A stretch of 64,000 nucleotides of DNA, from contig NC_009445.1 of the NCBI RefSeq assembly GCF_000026145.1, positions 1,364,001 through 1,428,000 on the forward strand. Direction: 5' to 3'. The position numbers and the translations under genes are program-made. Origin of the DNA: Bradyrhizobium sp. ORS 278 (GTDB taxonomy: Bacteria > Pseudomonadota > Alphaproteobacteria > Rhizobiales > Xanthobacteraceae). Each line of letters begins with the position of its first letter. Within the stretch, counting starts at the first letter, position 1. The notes beneath the pieces were generated by a model. It did no database searches and was not told the origin of the DNA. It saw nothing but the letters and a program-made list of their open reading frames with translations. This document shows positions 1 through 8,698 of the stretch, in pieces.

Positions 1-2
1 TC

Positions 3-86
3 GTCTTTATCGGCCTTCACGTCGTCGTCGCGTCGGTCGACCGCATGACGCGTGCGCGCCGCGAACTGCTGGAGGAGGCGAGATGA
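3..86 (+). CDS. C-terminal end of a GvpA/J/M-type gas vesicle protein (partial)
   Basis: The window opens inside a reading frame that ends at a TGA overlapping the next start codon (ATGA). The 27 visible residues include a hydrophobic stretch running into ASVDRM, followed by a basic, charged tail. This resembles the end of the conserved helix in GvpA-related minor shell proteins (GvpJ, GvpM, GvpS), where ASVD/ASVE is typical. The direct overlap with gvpL/F supports membership of the gas vesicle operon. Too little is visible to choose a subfamily, and the 5' end lies outside the window. Confidence 0.55.
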   Translation, partial: VFIGLHVVVASVDRMTRARRELLEEAR

Positions 87-736
87 CCCTCATCGCCGGC
101 TTTGCGCTTCCCCACCATCCTCTCGCGGACGAGGTGGCGGTGCGCGATCTCGCGCGCGGCGTCCTGGCCGTCATGCCACCCGCGGCCGCAGACGTGAGAG
201 CGTCCCGCTACAAGACAGCGGTGCGTTGGTGCTCGACCGGGCCGTTCCTGCCGGTGCCGTGGCAATTGTCGATCGACGAGCAGGCCTTCACGGCCGCGCA
301 TGACACTGCCATCGAGCGGCTGAGGCTCGCCGTCGCCGATATCGAGTTGACCGTGGAATTTGCTTTCTGCATCAATGCACGGACCTTCGACGATGCTCCG
401 CAGGCCGCGCGATCCGAGGCTGGATCTGCCGGACGCGCCTATCTGCGCCAGTTGCAGAAGCTACATCCCTCGCATGCCTCGCATCTGGCGCGCCGGCTGT
501 CCGCAGCCGCGCGTGACCGGCGGTTCGATCTACCGTCGGTACGCGTCGAGCAGGGCGTGGCGGAAGGGATTCTGAGCTGTGCTGCGATCGATGCGGCGGC
601 CCTCGGCGGCTGCCTGATTGAGCTCGCATCTGCCGGGACGCAGCCCGGCGTCGTCGAAGGACCGCTTCCCCCATTCGCGACGGCTGCCCGGGTGCTGGCG
701 TCGATCGGTCTCCCCATTGGACGGCATCACGCATGA
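83..736 (+). CDS. gvpL: Gas vesicle protein GvpL/GvpF family
   Basis: This 217-residue protein has the GvpL/GvpF pattern. An N-terminal half begins with short beta-type segments. A GRAYL motif follows near residue 120, heading a long charged helix. A GPLPPF motif near the C-terminus matches the family's GPWPPY-type ending. GvpF/L proteins are accessory proteins needed to assemble gas vesicles and contact GvpA. The start is the ATG at 83, with GGAGGAGG five bases upstream and overlapping the preceding stop, so the gene is translationally coupled. It also overlaps gvpK at its 3' end (ATGA). GvpF and GvpL cannot be separated by eye. Confidence 0.85.
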   Translation: MTLIAGFALPHHPLADEVAVRDLARGVLAVMPPAAADVRASRYKTAVRWCSTGPFLPVPWQLSIDEQAFTAAHDTAIERLRLAVADIELTVEFAFCINARTFDDAPQAARSEAGSAGRAYLRQLQKLHPSHASHLARRLSAAARDRRFDLPSVRVEQGVAEGILSCAAIDAAALGGCLIELASAGTQPGVVEGPLPPFATAARVLASIGLPIGRHHA

Positions 737-1056
737 CAGATTTTGAAGATGCCTTGCAAGCGGCGGGCGTGGAGAAACTGGCCGAGGCGTTGACCGGGAG
801 GGTGGAGATCAATCCCGACCAGGTCCGCCAGGATCTCGCGCGCCTGGTGCTGACGATCCTCGAATTTCTCCGGCGACTGATGGAAATGCAGGCGGTCCGC
901 CGCGTCGAAGCGAACAGTCTGACCGACGAACAGGAAGAAAATCTCGGACGGACCCTGATGCTGGCCGCGGCGGCGATCGAGGATCTGTCGCAGCAGTTCG
1001 GCCTGCGGCGCGACGAACTGAATATCGAGCTCGGGCCGCTCGGCAGGCTCATTTAG
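733..1056 (+). CDS. gvpK: Gas vesicle protein GvpK
   Basis: This 107-residue protein shows the GvpK signature: a central VRQDLARLVLTILEFLRRLM segment followed by QAVRRVE, and a C-terminal LGPLGRLI. GvpK is a small helical accessory protein required for gas vesicle formation in organisms that carry it; its exact role is unsettled. The ATG overlaps the gvpL stop (ATGA). No separate ribosome binding site is visible, so translational coupling is likely. The length is normal for the family. Confidence 0.9.
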   Translation: MTDFEDALQAAGVEKLAEALTGRVEINPDQVRQDLARLVLTILEFLRRLMEMQAVRRVEANSLTDEQEENLGRTLMLAAAAIEDLSQQFGLRRDELNIELGPLGRLI

Positions 1057-1065
1057 GGACGATCG

Positions 1066-4000
1066 ATGATGCTTCAAATCGACAAGAAGACCGACAGTCT
1101 TGGTCAGCTGTCGCTGCAGCTGGTCGTCATGCCGATCGCCGTGTCCTGCCTGCTGATCCTGGTTTCGCCGATCGTGGCCAAGGCCGGCTACTCCGATCAG
1201 ATGCCTTTCGGGGCCGGAATCATCGTTGCACTGTTGGCGCAGAGCGCGCTGGCCTGGTTCGCGTTGCAGCGGAATCTGCACCTTCCGCTGCGGCGCCTGG
1301 TCGACTATCTGCGCGAGGTTCGCAAGAGCGGCGGCGCTGCGCAGCCGCCGGAGACCGCCGGCATCCTGCGCGATATCACCGACCTGACGCGGGATGTCGT
1401 GCAGAGCCAGATCATGATCGGGCATTATGTCGTCAGCATCCACGCCATTGAAGAAGTGACGCAGGCGGTGCGCACCGTGGCACGCACCGCGAAGGCGGAG
1501 CTGACGGGAATTGCGCATGCGACATCGAAGCTGGCCGAGGATCTGAACGAGAACAGCGGGCAGCTGTCGCGCGCGTTCACCGACATCCAGAAGACCTTCG
1601 ATGCCGAGAAGGGCAAGCTCGATCGGATGCGCGAGGCGAACGTGGCCGAGGTCGAAACGGTCCGGCTCGCGCCCGTGATGTTCGAGAACGTGGTTGCGCG
1701 GTTCGAGGAGCGCGCCAATGCGCTGCTCAAATCCATCGGCAAGGATCCGCGGCTGGTGGCCGAGCTGGAGAATCTCGCGCGCGCCGTCACCTGTGCGGGC
1801 GTGGAATTGAAGGAGAACGGCGCCGGCCTCGCGGAAGTCAGGTCGGCCGTGAATTCCGTGGCCTCCCAGGTGCGTCCGACCGGCGCGATCCTCGATCGCC
1901 TGGCCGAGATGTCCGAGAGCATCGTCCAGATCCGCAACGCCGCCGGCACACGCGAAGCGGAAGCGGTGAAGGCTGCGGCCGCGGAGCTCAAGGAGACCGT
2001 CATCGATATCCGCGAGCAGACCGTGACCGAGCTTGCGAAGATTCGCGAGAGCCTGGGATCAAAGGCCACGCGCGAGGATGTCGGCGTGCTCGACGGTGCG
2101 GTCCGGCAGGCGAATCAACTCGTGGTGGATGGCCTGCGCGACATGCGGGGCCTGGTCGCGAGCCAGGCTGCGTCCGCGGTCGAGACCATCGTCGAGCGCA
2201 CCAAGGGATCGATCGCGGGCGCGATGGAGCCGGTCTTGAGCGATCTGCGCGGCGTGGCGCGGCGCGTCGAGCCGCTGGACGGCCGCATCACGGAGCTCGG
2301 CGGCTCCGTTTCGCAGCTCGCGACCACGGCAACGCTCGACCACAGGCTCTCCGAGCTGCAGCGCGCGCTTCTGCAGAAGGACGCGACCAAGCTGCCGCTG
2401 CCGAGCGCGGACGACATGGCCAATCTCTATTCGGTGCTGTCGCATATCGGAGCGCAGCTCGATGCGGTCAGCTCCCGGGTCAAGACGGACGCCGTCATCA
2501 TCGATGGCCTGCAGCTGCTGCGCGACGATTCGATCCGTCATCATGCGTCGCTCGCCGAGCTGGTCGAGCGCGCCAGCAAGACCCAGCAGGAGAGTGCGTC
2601 GGAGACCCACCTCGTCGTGGCCAAGCAGCTGGAGAACATCGAGGTCCAGATCGCCTCCGTCGAGCAGCGCACGGTGGGACTTGATGGCTCGCTCGTCGAG
2701 ACCGGCCGCACCTTGCAACGGCTGTCCGAGGCGCAGTCGGCGTCGCTGGCCGACAGCCGCGAGCGGCTCGCCCGCGTGCAGGACGAATTGCTGCAGCGCC
2801 TCGATATCGCCGGCGAGCTGACGCAGCTCCTGCAACAGGGCGCGTCGACCAGCGAGGCCGTTCGGCTGCTCGGCCAGCAGGTCGTCCGCGCCACCGAGGC
2901 GCAGGAGCACGCGGTCGGAGCCATCATCGCCGACAGCGATGCCAAATGTGAGCGGCTGTCGGCCCGGGCGATGGAGTCGCGCGCCGGATCGGAATCGGCG
3001 TTCCTCAACCTGCTGTCGCGGATCGAGGGCAGCCTGACCTGCGTCTCGGACGGCCTCAACGCCGTCGACGCGACGTCGTCGCGGATCGCGCACTCTCTGG
3101 AGCAGAACCGGGCGTTCCTCGAGCAGATCGAGATCGTCCCGCGCTTCGACAGGCTGTCTCAGGAGCTCGCTCTGCTGTCGCGCGACCTCGCCGACAGCCG
3201 GCGGCTGTCGGAAGCCCGGGTCGACAGCATGAGCCAGGAGCTCGGCGACCATGTCGCGGAGGCGTTGCGCAGGCTCGCAGGGCTTGCCGCTGGTGTCGCC
3301 GAGCAGGCGCAGACGCTGGATCGGCTGTCGTCGGCGCAACTGCAGCCGATGCTCGCCGCGGCACAGACCATTCAAGGTCGCCTTGGTGAGCTTGCCGAAC
3401 GTCTCGGCGGCTCCCCGGATGACGACGTGAATCGCATGCGGCTGCACACGATCGAGCAGACGCTCGGGCAGATCACGCATCTGCTTGGGCTGGTCGAGCA
3501 ACAGCTCGGTCTCACATCGCGCGGCGTCGCCGACATGGCTGGCGAGCTCGGCAAGGCGCTGACCCAACAGGAACGGGTGGCCAGCGCGGTCAAGGATGAG
3601 GTCCGCCTGGTCGATGAGCGTCTCGCCGCGCGGATCGACGACGGCCGCGCGGCGTTCGACGGGGGGTTGGCGCGGATCGATCAGCGGTTTGCCGCAGTCG
3701 ACGGCGTTGCGCAGGCGGTCGACGAGATCGCCGGTCTGCTCCGGGCCCATGATGTCGCAACGACCGCGCTGCAGGCGGACATGCAGGCGCTTGCGTTGCG
3801 CGTCGAAGACAAGGTCACCACCAGCGCGTCGGACGTCGTCACCAACTGCTCCAGGCTGGTCGGCGGGCTGGAGCGGCAGACGGACGAAGCGGTCACCCGG
3901 CTCATGAATGCGATCCTCGCGGCCCGAGCGGCCGTGAGCGAGGGGCAGGCCAGACCATCCGATGCCCAACCCGCATTCGCGATGGCCCTCGGCCCGCAGC

Positions 4001-5880
4001 TGGCCGATGTCGGCAGCCGGCTCGACATCGTGCTCGACCGCCTCGACGACCAGCTGCCACATCAGCTCGATGGCCTCGTCGAGAACCTGAGGCGTGATCA
4101 GTCGGCCTTTGCCGGCCGCGTCGATCAGATCATCGACAGGCTGCAATTGGTCCACACCGCGGTCGCTGAGCTGGCAGGCCGTGCGAACGCGGTCGACAGT
4201 GCCGTGCAGCCGATCAAGGACGGTGTCCAATCTCTCAGCCAGGCGCAGGCCCGCATGCTGACGGATGTCTCGCGACAGGTGACAAGCCTGGCCGAGACCA
4301 TGTCCGGCATGCCGCAGGCTTTCGGGCGCCACGTGCAGCATCTTGCGGGGCAGGCGGACGTGGCGCGGATCGATAGCCGCCTCGGCGAACTGTCGGTGCA
4401 GGTGACGCGGATACTCTATCTTGCCGGCGATGATCAGAGGCCAGGCGCAACCGGTGATCTCGGGATCGGCGCGAACACGGCAATCGCCAAATATCCGCTG
4501 CTACGCGAGGTCACGCTGACCTCGGGCGGTGGCGCGATGCCCCACGCTCCGTTCGGCGCCGCCGCCGGATTGAGCGGGCGGCTCGACGAGATGCTCGATC
4601 GTCTCGAAGATGTGTCCGAGACCATTCATCGCGGCTTGGCCGAGGTGCGGACCATGCTGTCGTCCGCGACCTCCGAGCTTCAGCCCAACCTGATCGGTCT
4701 GCGGCTCGAAATCATCCGCCATCTGACGGAGATGTCGTCACGGATCGACGCGGTCAAGACGACCGATCGCGCCGGGCAGTTCGAAAGCGCGATGGCCGCG
4801 ATGGCGCGGCAGTTCGCGGACTTCAAGGACTTCGCCACTGGCGTGGCGCAAGGCAGCGTGCGCGAGGTGATGGCTGGCGTTCACGCCATTCCGTCGGGCC
4901 GCCGCGAATTGGCGGAGATATGCGATGCGATTGAGCGCCTGCAAGCAGGCGTCGAAAGCGCCGTTGCCGGACGCCAGGAGCTCACCCGCTGGTCATCGCC
5001 GGGAACAACGCTGCACCCTGTCGCCGCAGGCCATGAGTCCTCGGAGGTCGGGAGCCGGCTCGACGATATCGTGCTCCGCCTCGATCGGATCTATGACGGA
5101 CTGGAAACGCGCGAGCAGGTCTGGCCGCGGACGGCTGTTGCGCGGCAGGCGATCGAGATCGACGTCCAGCCTCTCTATGACAAGATCAGGCTGCTGTCGC
5201 AATTCGCCGATTCGGCGCTGGTCCGAACACAGCATGCCATGGCCTCGGCGGCTGATGTCGTGGCGCAGGACAATCAGAGCCGGCACGACGGCGGCGCCGC
5301 GATCGAGCAGCTCTCGCACGACCTCGCGGCCGTGCTGAGCCGGTTCGCCGAGTTCGATCGCAAGCTTCAGGCCATCGCGGGCAGGATCGAGCAGCTGCCG
5401 GCCGGTACGCGTTCGGAGGACATCGGCACGGCGTTTGTCGAGACGATGCTGGAATGCGAGGCCCGGATCGAAAGCTCGATGAGCACCGTCAGGGACGAGC
5501 TCAAGTCCTTCGGCGACCGGCTGGACAGCACCAAATCGGCGGCCGTGACGGTCGCCGGCCCGGTCGAAGCGGGCGCCTATGCGCATCCGTTGTCGCCATC
5601 CATGACGACCGTGCTCAAGCTGATGAGCGGATTCACCTCGGCGATCGAGGATCGCTTCAATTCGCTGGAAGGCCTGCTGTCGGGCCAACTCGGCGATCAG
5701 GACGAGGACGTGGTCAAGACGTTCAACGACAGCCTGGCGGCGATGCGGAAGCTGACCGACGAGTTTCTCGACATCAGCTCGGCGATCAGCAGCGAGCTGT
5801 CGTCGCATCTCGACGAGCGGCCTTCGGCCACCGGCGGCGCGGCGAAGCGGACTCCGGATCTGCGCAGGACGCGGCGCTGA
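1066..5880 (+). CDS. Giant membrane-anchored coiled-coil protein in the gas vesicle cluster
   Basis: This 1604-residue protein starts 9 bp after gvpK on the same strand. Two hydrophobic segments lie near residues 15-40 and 50-68, joined by a short loop. A basic HAMP-like linker (FALQRNLHLPLRRLVDYLRE) follows. The remaining ~1500 residues are almost continuous heptad-type helix rich in Leu, Ala, Glu, Arg and Asp. A recurring element of the form SRLDxxLDRLxD appears at least three times, near residues 985, 1170 and 1330. The layout resembles a chemoreceptor or scaffold protein, but no methyl-accepting hairpin tip is evident. I do not recognise a named family. Position suggests a role in vesicle clustering, positioning or anchoring; this is inference. 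Start could be either of two adjacent ATGs. Confidence 0.75.
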   Translation: MMLQIDKKTDSLGQLSLQLVVMPIAVSCLLILVSPIVAKAGYSDQMPFGAGIIVALLAQSALAWFALQRNLHLPLRRLVDYLREVRKSGGAAQPPETAGILRDITDLTRDVVQSQIMIGHYVVSIHAIEEVTQAVRTVARTAKAELTGIAHATSKLAEDLNENSGQLSRAFTDIQKTFDAEKGKLDRMREANVAEVETVRLAPVMFENVVARFEERANALLKSIGKDPRLVAELENLARAVTCAGVELKENGAGLAEVRSAVNSVASQVRPTGAILDRLAEMSESIVQIRNAAGTREAEAVKAAAAELKETVIDIREQTVTELAKIRESLGSKATREDVGVLDGAVRQANQLVVDGLRDMRGLVASQAASAVETIVERTKGSIAGAMEPVLSDLRGVARRVEPLDGRITELGGSVSQLATTATLDHRLSELQRALLQKDATKLPLPSADDMANLYSVLSHIGAQLDAVSSRVKTDAVIIDGLQLLRDDSIRHHASLAELVERASKTQQESASETHLVVAKQLENIEVQIASVEQRTVGLDGSLVETGRTLQRLSEAQSASLADSRERLARVQDELLQRLDIAGELTQLLQQGASTSEAVRLLGQQVVRATEAQEHAVGAIIADSDAKCERLSARAMESRAGSESAFLNLLSRIEGSLTCVSDGLNAVDATSSRIAHSLEQNRAFLEQIEIVPRFDRLSQELALLSRDLADSRRLSEARVDSMSQELGDHVAEALRRLAGLAAGVAEQAQTLDRLSSAQLQPMLAAAQTIQGRLGELAERLGGSPDDDVNRMRLHTIEQTLGQITHLLGLVEQQLGLTSRGVADMAGELGKALTQQERVASAVKDEVRLVDERLAARIDDGRAAFDGGLARIDQRFAAVDGVAQAVDEIAGLLRAHDVATTALQADMQALALRVEDKVTTSASDVVTNCSRLVGGLERQTDEAVTRLMNAILAARAAVSEGQARPSDAQPAFAMALGPQLADVGSRLDIVLDRLDDQLPHQLDGLVENLRRDQSAFAGRVDQIIDRLQLVHTAVAELAGRANAVDSAVQPIKDGVQSLSQAQARMLTDVSRQVTSLAETMSGMPQAFGRHVQHLAGQADVARIDSRLGELSVQVTRILYLAGDDQRPGATGDLGIGANTAIAKYPLLREVTLTSGGGAMPHAPFGAAAGLSGRLDEMLDRLEDVSETIHRGLAEVRTMLSSATSELQPNLIGLRLEIIRHLTEMSSRIDAVKTTDRAGQFESAMAAMARQFADFKDFATGVAQGSVREVMAGVHAIPSGRRELAEICDAIERLQAGVESAVAGRQELTRWSSPGTTLHPVAAGHESSEVGSRLDDIVLRLDRIYDGLETREQVWPRTAVARQAIEIDVQPLYDKIRLLSQFADSALVRTQHAMASAADVVAQDNQSRHDGGAAIEQLSHDLAAVLSRFAEFDRKLQAIAGRIEQLPAGTRSEDIGTAFVETMLECEARIESSMSTVRDELKSFGDRLDSTKSAAVTVAGPVEAGAYAHPLSPSMTTVLKLMSGFTSAIEDRFNSLEGLLSGQLGDQDEDVVKTFNDSLAAMRKLTDEFLDISSAISSELSSHLDERPSATGGAAKRTPDLRRTRR

Positions 5881-6370
5881 GTTGTTGCGAAGGGCGGTTG
5901 TCAGCACGCGCTGCGCCGGCGCGTGGCGTTAGCGCGATGTCGCAAACCCCACGCGTCATACCCCGGGGATCAGTGATCTATCTGTGAGTTGGACGTCCTT
6001 ACATACACCTAAGTACAGCGGTCCTGATGCCTAAGCAGCAGGATTGACGAGTGAAGAATTTAGCCGCCTCGCCGATCATTCGAGTCGGATCAAGATGGCG
6101 CAGCGTGTCTCGGCTGCCGGCCATGCCATGATCACCGTGCGTGGGCCGGGCGATTTGCGCCTGCGGCCAGGTGCGGGCATTTCAAGAATTGAATACTTGA
6201 TTTTACTAGACAATACTTGTCGCTCATCCAGTAATTTAAACTAATTATTAGAACAGATCTGTAATAACCCTAGTAATTCGATTTGTGACTTCGGTTCAGA
6301 TCGAAGGGCAGATGCATCGGGAAAATCCTGGATGCGACACCACAACCGCAGAAACGCATGAGGTAAGTCC
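5881..6370. other. Intergenic region upstream of gvpA, no convincing gene
   Basis: This 490 bp stretch separates the giant coiled-coil gene from gvpA. Its right half (about 6185-6300) is clearly AT-rich against a GC-rich background. It contains an AATACTTG direct repeat and a perfect ACAGATCTGT palindrome at 6254-6263. A 66-codon open frame at 6044-6244 has no ribosome binding site and no recognisable features. I read the region as the promoter and control region of gvpA. Confidence 0.5.
6192..6219 (+). promoter_or_regulatory. Direct repeat AATACTTG, candidate activator sites for gvpA
   Basis: AATACTTG occurs at 6192-6199 and again at 6212-6219, a 20 bp period that places both copies on nearly the same DNA face. 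They lie in the AT-rich patch about 155-180 bp upstream of the gvpA start codon. The repeat is directly visible; its role as a binding site is inference. Confidence 0.3.
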
Positions 6371-6583
6371 GTGGCTATTGAGAAGAGCATTGCATCCAGC
6401 AGCATCGCCGAAGTGATCGATCGTGTCCTCGACAAGGGCGTTGTGATCGATGCGTTCGTCCGTGTCGCGCTGGTTGGTATCGAGCTGATCGCCATCGAGG
6501 CCCGCGTCGTGATCGCGTCGGTCGAGACCTGGCTGAAATATGCCGAGGCGATCGGCCTCACCGCGCAGCCTTCGGCGGCGTGA
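6371..6583 (+). CDS. gvpA: Gas vesicle major structural protein GvpA
   Basis: This 70-residue protein is the main shell protein of gas vesicles. It matches the family along its length: a variable N-terminus with [15 protein letters not shown], then [16 protein letters not shown], then [21 protein letters not shown]. These are the helix 1, beta-hairpin, helix 2 elements that form the amyloid-like ribs. The start is a GTG at 6371 with AGGTAAG about eight bases upstream. Unusually, it sits downstream of gvpL, gvpK and a 4.8 kb gene, with its own AT-rich control region, which would allow higher expression than the accessory genes. Confidence 0.95.
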   Translation: MAIEKSIASSSIAEVIDRVLDKGVVIDAFVRVALVGIELIAIEARVVIASVETWLKYAEAIGLTAQPSAA

Positions 6584-6656
6584 CAACGATCCTGATCCTG
6601 AGGCGCCGGGAATTTCTCGGCAGCCTCAGGGTCGGTCCCTTCAAGTCAGTCAAGAC

Positions 6657-7433
6657 ATGGCTTTCGACATGAGTGGTTCGGATCAGTCCGGTGCAGGCAG
6701 AAGCTGGGCCGAGATCAAGGGCGAGGTTCGGGACTATCTCGGAAGTCTCAGGGCGGAGCGCGCCGCGCGCCGTCGTCAGCCGGCAGGTGCCCTGGCGCCG
6801 TCGCCGAAGAAATCCGCGAAACCAGCCAAGCCCTCGCCATCGGGGCAGGGCGCGACCACCGTACGCGCAACCCCGGGCAAACCAGCAGGCGGTCAGGGCG
6901 ATGCCCGGCACCTCAAGCAACTGACGGCCCGTTCCGAGGCGGCTCTGCGCAAGATCGATGATCTCCGGCGCGCGCGCCGGCGCCATGCCGCAAGTTCGGC
7001 CGGCGCGGCGCAGGCCATCGCGACAGCGCCGGTGAAGCCGCTACGCGCTGCGGCTGCCAGGAAGCCTGCCGCGTCGCGGGCCGGCGCCGAGCAAGCGAGA
7101 GCCGACAAGCCGCCTCCACCGGCCGCAAAACCTGCCGCCGCCTCCGTCACGCCCGCTGCGGCCGATCCGAAACCCGAGACGGCCACGCCGCCCCGGCCTC
7201 GTCCTGCCGAGATCAAGCACGGCTTCGTCCGATCGCTCGCGTCGAGCCGCGATATCGATGAGTTGCGCGCGCTCGGGCCGGCCCTGAAGGCGAAGCTGCG
7301 GCGGCTCAATATCCGCACCGTCGGCGAATTGGCGGCGCAGCGGCCCGACCATCTTCGCACGCTGCTCGGGCCGCCCGGCCGGCTCATCAATCTGGAATCG
7401 ATCGTCGCGAGCGCACGGTCGCAAATCAAATAG
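6657..7433 (+). CDS. Gas vesicle cluster protein with Ala/Pro/Lys-rich linker and C-terminal helix-hairpin-helix-like segment
   Basis: This 258-residue protein has three visible parts. The first ~35 residues include WAEIKGEVRDYLGSLRAERA. A long low-complexity Ala/Pro/Lys/Arg-rich linker, likely disordered, fills about residues 40-185. The C-terminal ~70 residues contain DIDELRALGPALKAKLRRLN and GELAAQRPDHLRTLLGPPGR, which resemble tandem helix-hairpin-helix motifs of the DUF4332 or RNA polymerase alpha-CTD type. I do not recognise a named family. The ATG at 6657 is preferred over in-frame codons from 6540, which would overlap gvpA; no strong ribosome binding site is visible and the ATG at 6669 is possible. 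Confidence 0.7.
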   Translation: MAFDMSGSDQSGAGRSWAEIKGEVRDYLGSLRAERAARRRQPAGALAPSPKKSAKPAKPSPSGQGATTVRATPGKPAGGQGDARHLKQLTARSEAALRKIDDLRRARRRHAASSAGAAQAIATAPVKPLRAAAARKPAASRAGAEQARADKPPPPAAKPAAASVTPAAADPKPETATPPRPRPAEIKHGFVRSLASSRDIDELRALGPALKAKLRRLNIRTVGELAAQRPDHLRTLLGPPGRLINLESIVASARSQIK

Positions 7434-7485
7434 AACAAGCCGTCGAGGTACCGATCACGGGCGCGGAGAACAGAGGAGCATCGAC

Positions 7486-7977
7486 ATGACGAGATCCGCT
7501 GCAATCAGAAGGCTGAGCAGGACGCGCGCCAGGGCTGCGGTCACGCAGCGCCAGGCCCGTGCGAACTGGAATGCGGAGCGGCTGGCCGCCAAGCGCGAAG
7601 CGGACGCGCGCTCGGCCGCCGAGATTGCCGCGCGAGCGGTCGAGCGGCTCGAGGCGCTTGCGGATACGGAAACCTATCTCGGACGCATATCGGACGAACG
7701 CCGGCAGAACCATCTCGCGCTGAAGGACCGGCTGTGCGCCGATGTCACGCGGATCGTCTCGGACGTCAATCAGATGTTCAGCGAGTTTCAGACCCGGTCC
7801 GAGTCGCGGCTGCAAGCCCTCGCCGATGGTCGGCAGGATGTCGCCGTCATGCTCGCCGAGTTTCACCTCGCCCGCGAGAAGATGCGCCAGGAGCAGCTGA
7901 GCTTCGGGGAGGCGCTGCGCCAGCAGCTCCAGGCCGACGCCGCGCGCATCTGCCGAGAGGATTTCGCGGGACGCTGA
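7486..7977 (+). CDS. Small helical protein of the gas vesicle cluster, GvpC-like candidate
   Basis: This 163-residue protein is almost entirely amphipathic helix. It has a basic N-terminus, no transmembrane segment and no signal peptide. Two imperfect repeats start at MFSEFQTRSE and MLAEFHLARE, about 25 residues apart. Both pair an aromatic-containing motif with Arg/Glu/Gln-rich helix. GvpC, which binds and stiffens the outside of cyanobacterial vesicles, is built of 33-residue helical repeats with LLAFH/LLAFY motifs, so a GvpC analogue is plausible but unproven. The ATG has GAGGAG about seven bases upstream. This is the last gene of the gvp cluster on the plus strand. Confidence 0.7.
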   Translation: MTRSAAIRRLSRTRARAAVTQRQARANWNAERLAAKREADARSAAEIAARAVERLEALADTETYLGRISDERRQNHLALKDRLCADVTRIVSDVNQMFSEFQTRSESRLQALADGRQDVAVMLAEFHLAREKMRQEQLSFGEALRQQLQADAARICREDFAGR

Positions 7978-8041
7978 CCCGACGATCGGGAGACCGGCAG
8001 TCATTCGCCTGTCGATCATCTCAGCGATCGTGATCCCATCG

Positions 8042-8698
8042 TTACTTCGCCCCCGAAAACAAGCCTTTGAAGAAATCGACAGCGCTCGCCGACTTTGACG
8101 GGTCGGGCGGCGTTGTCTCGGCCGCCGACGCCTCGGCCGGGCGCTCGTGAACATGTTTTGTCCGACGGTGGCCCCGCTCGGCGCTCCGGCTGTGTCGCTC
8201 CGAGCTGTCCCTGACTGTGATTGTGATCTTCTTCGATACGAGCGGCGGATCGAAGTTGAAGTGCATGCCGTCGCCCATCACGAGCTGGAGCGTATGCTTG
8301 CCTGGAGGGAGATCGATCAAGGCCTCAGTCTCACCGCCGCCATAGTGAAGATGCTTTCTGTCCTGAGGAATCGGCTCACCGGGGCTGATCGGTTCGTTGG
8401 AATCGATCAGAAGGTGATGATGACCGGTGTTGGAAAAGCTGTCGCCGGCATGCGTCACGCCCATGTTGCGCAGGCCGAAGCGGCACCAGAATGGGCTCTT
8501 CACGGTGTCGCCGTCGTCCGGGGAGATGATGTAGAGGTACGCGTCCTTGGGAGCCGTCCTGGCCTGCGCCGCTGCGTCGCTCGGCGCCAGCATGATCGCA
8601 ACGGCGAAGGCGAAAGCCGCGATCGACGCATGATACAAACATCGCCAGAACGGGCGACCGGACGGCGGCGCGGCGTGCGCGGAGCTCACACTTTTCAT
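8042..8698 (-). CDS. Secreted DUF4399-type protein
   Basis: Read from the ATG at 8698, the protein has 218 residues. A signal peptide of roughly 45 residues ends near SDAAAQA. The conserved part follows: YIISPDDGDTVKSPFWCRFG, then GHHHLLIDS, HLHYGGGETEA, and PPGKHTLQLVMGDGMHFNFD. The HHHLLID and HLHYGGGETEA motifs are characteristic of DUF4399 domain proteins, which are periplasmic and of unknown function. The C-terminus is charged and His/Arg-rich. An upstream in-frame TTG at 8779 would lengthen it. The ATG is favoured because it gives a compact signal peptide and a GGGGAG lies just upstream, although spacing is tight. Confidence 0.8.
   Translation of the reverse strand: MKSVSSAHAAPPSGRPFWRCLYHASIAAFAFAVAIMLAPSDAAAQARTAPKDAYLYIISPDDGDTVKSPFWCRFGLRNMGVTHAGDSFSNTGHHHLLIDSNEPISPGEPIPQDRKHLHYGGGETEALIDLPPGKHTLQLVMGDGMHFNFDPPLVSKKITITVRDSSERHSRSAERGHRRTKHVHERPAEASAAETTPPDPSKSASAVDFFKGLFSGAK

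Noticed and set aside
2059..4341. A 760-codon minus-strand open frame inside the giant coiled-coil gene
   Set aside because: It is Arg/Leu/Asp/Gln-rich antisense sequence without a ribosome binding site. The plus-strand frame has coherent membrane and heptad structure.
6044..6244. A 66-codon plus-strand frame before gvpA
   Set aside because: No ribosome binding site and its end lies in the AT-rich control region; no similarity to gvp proteins.
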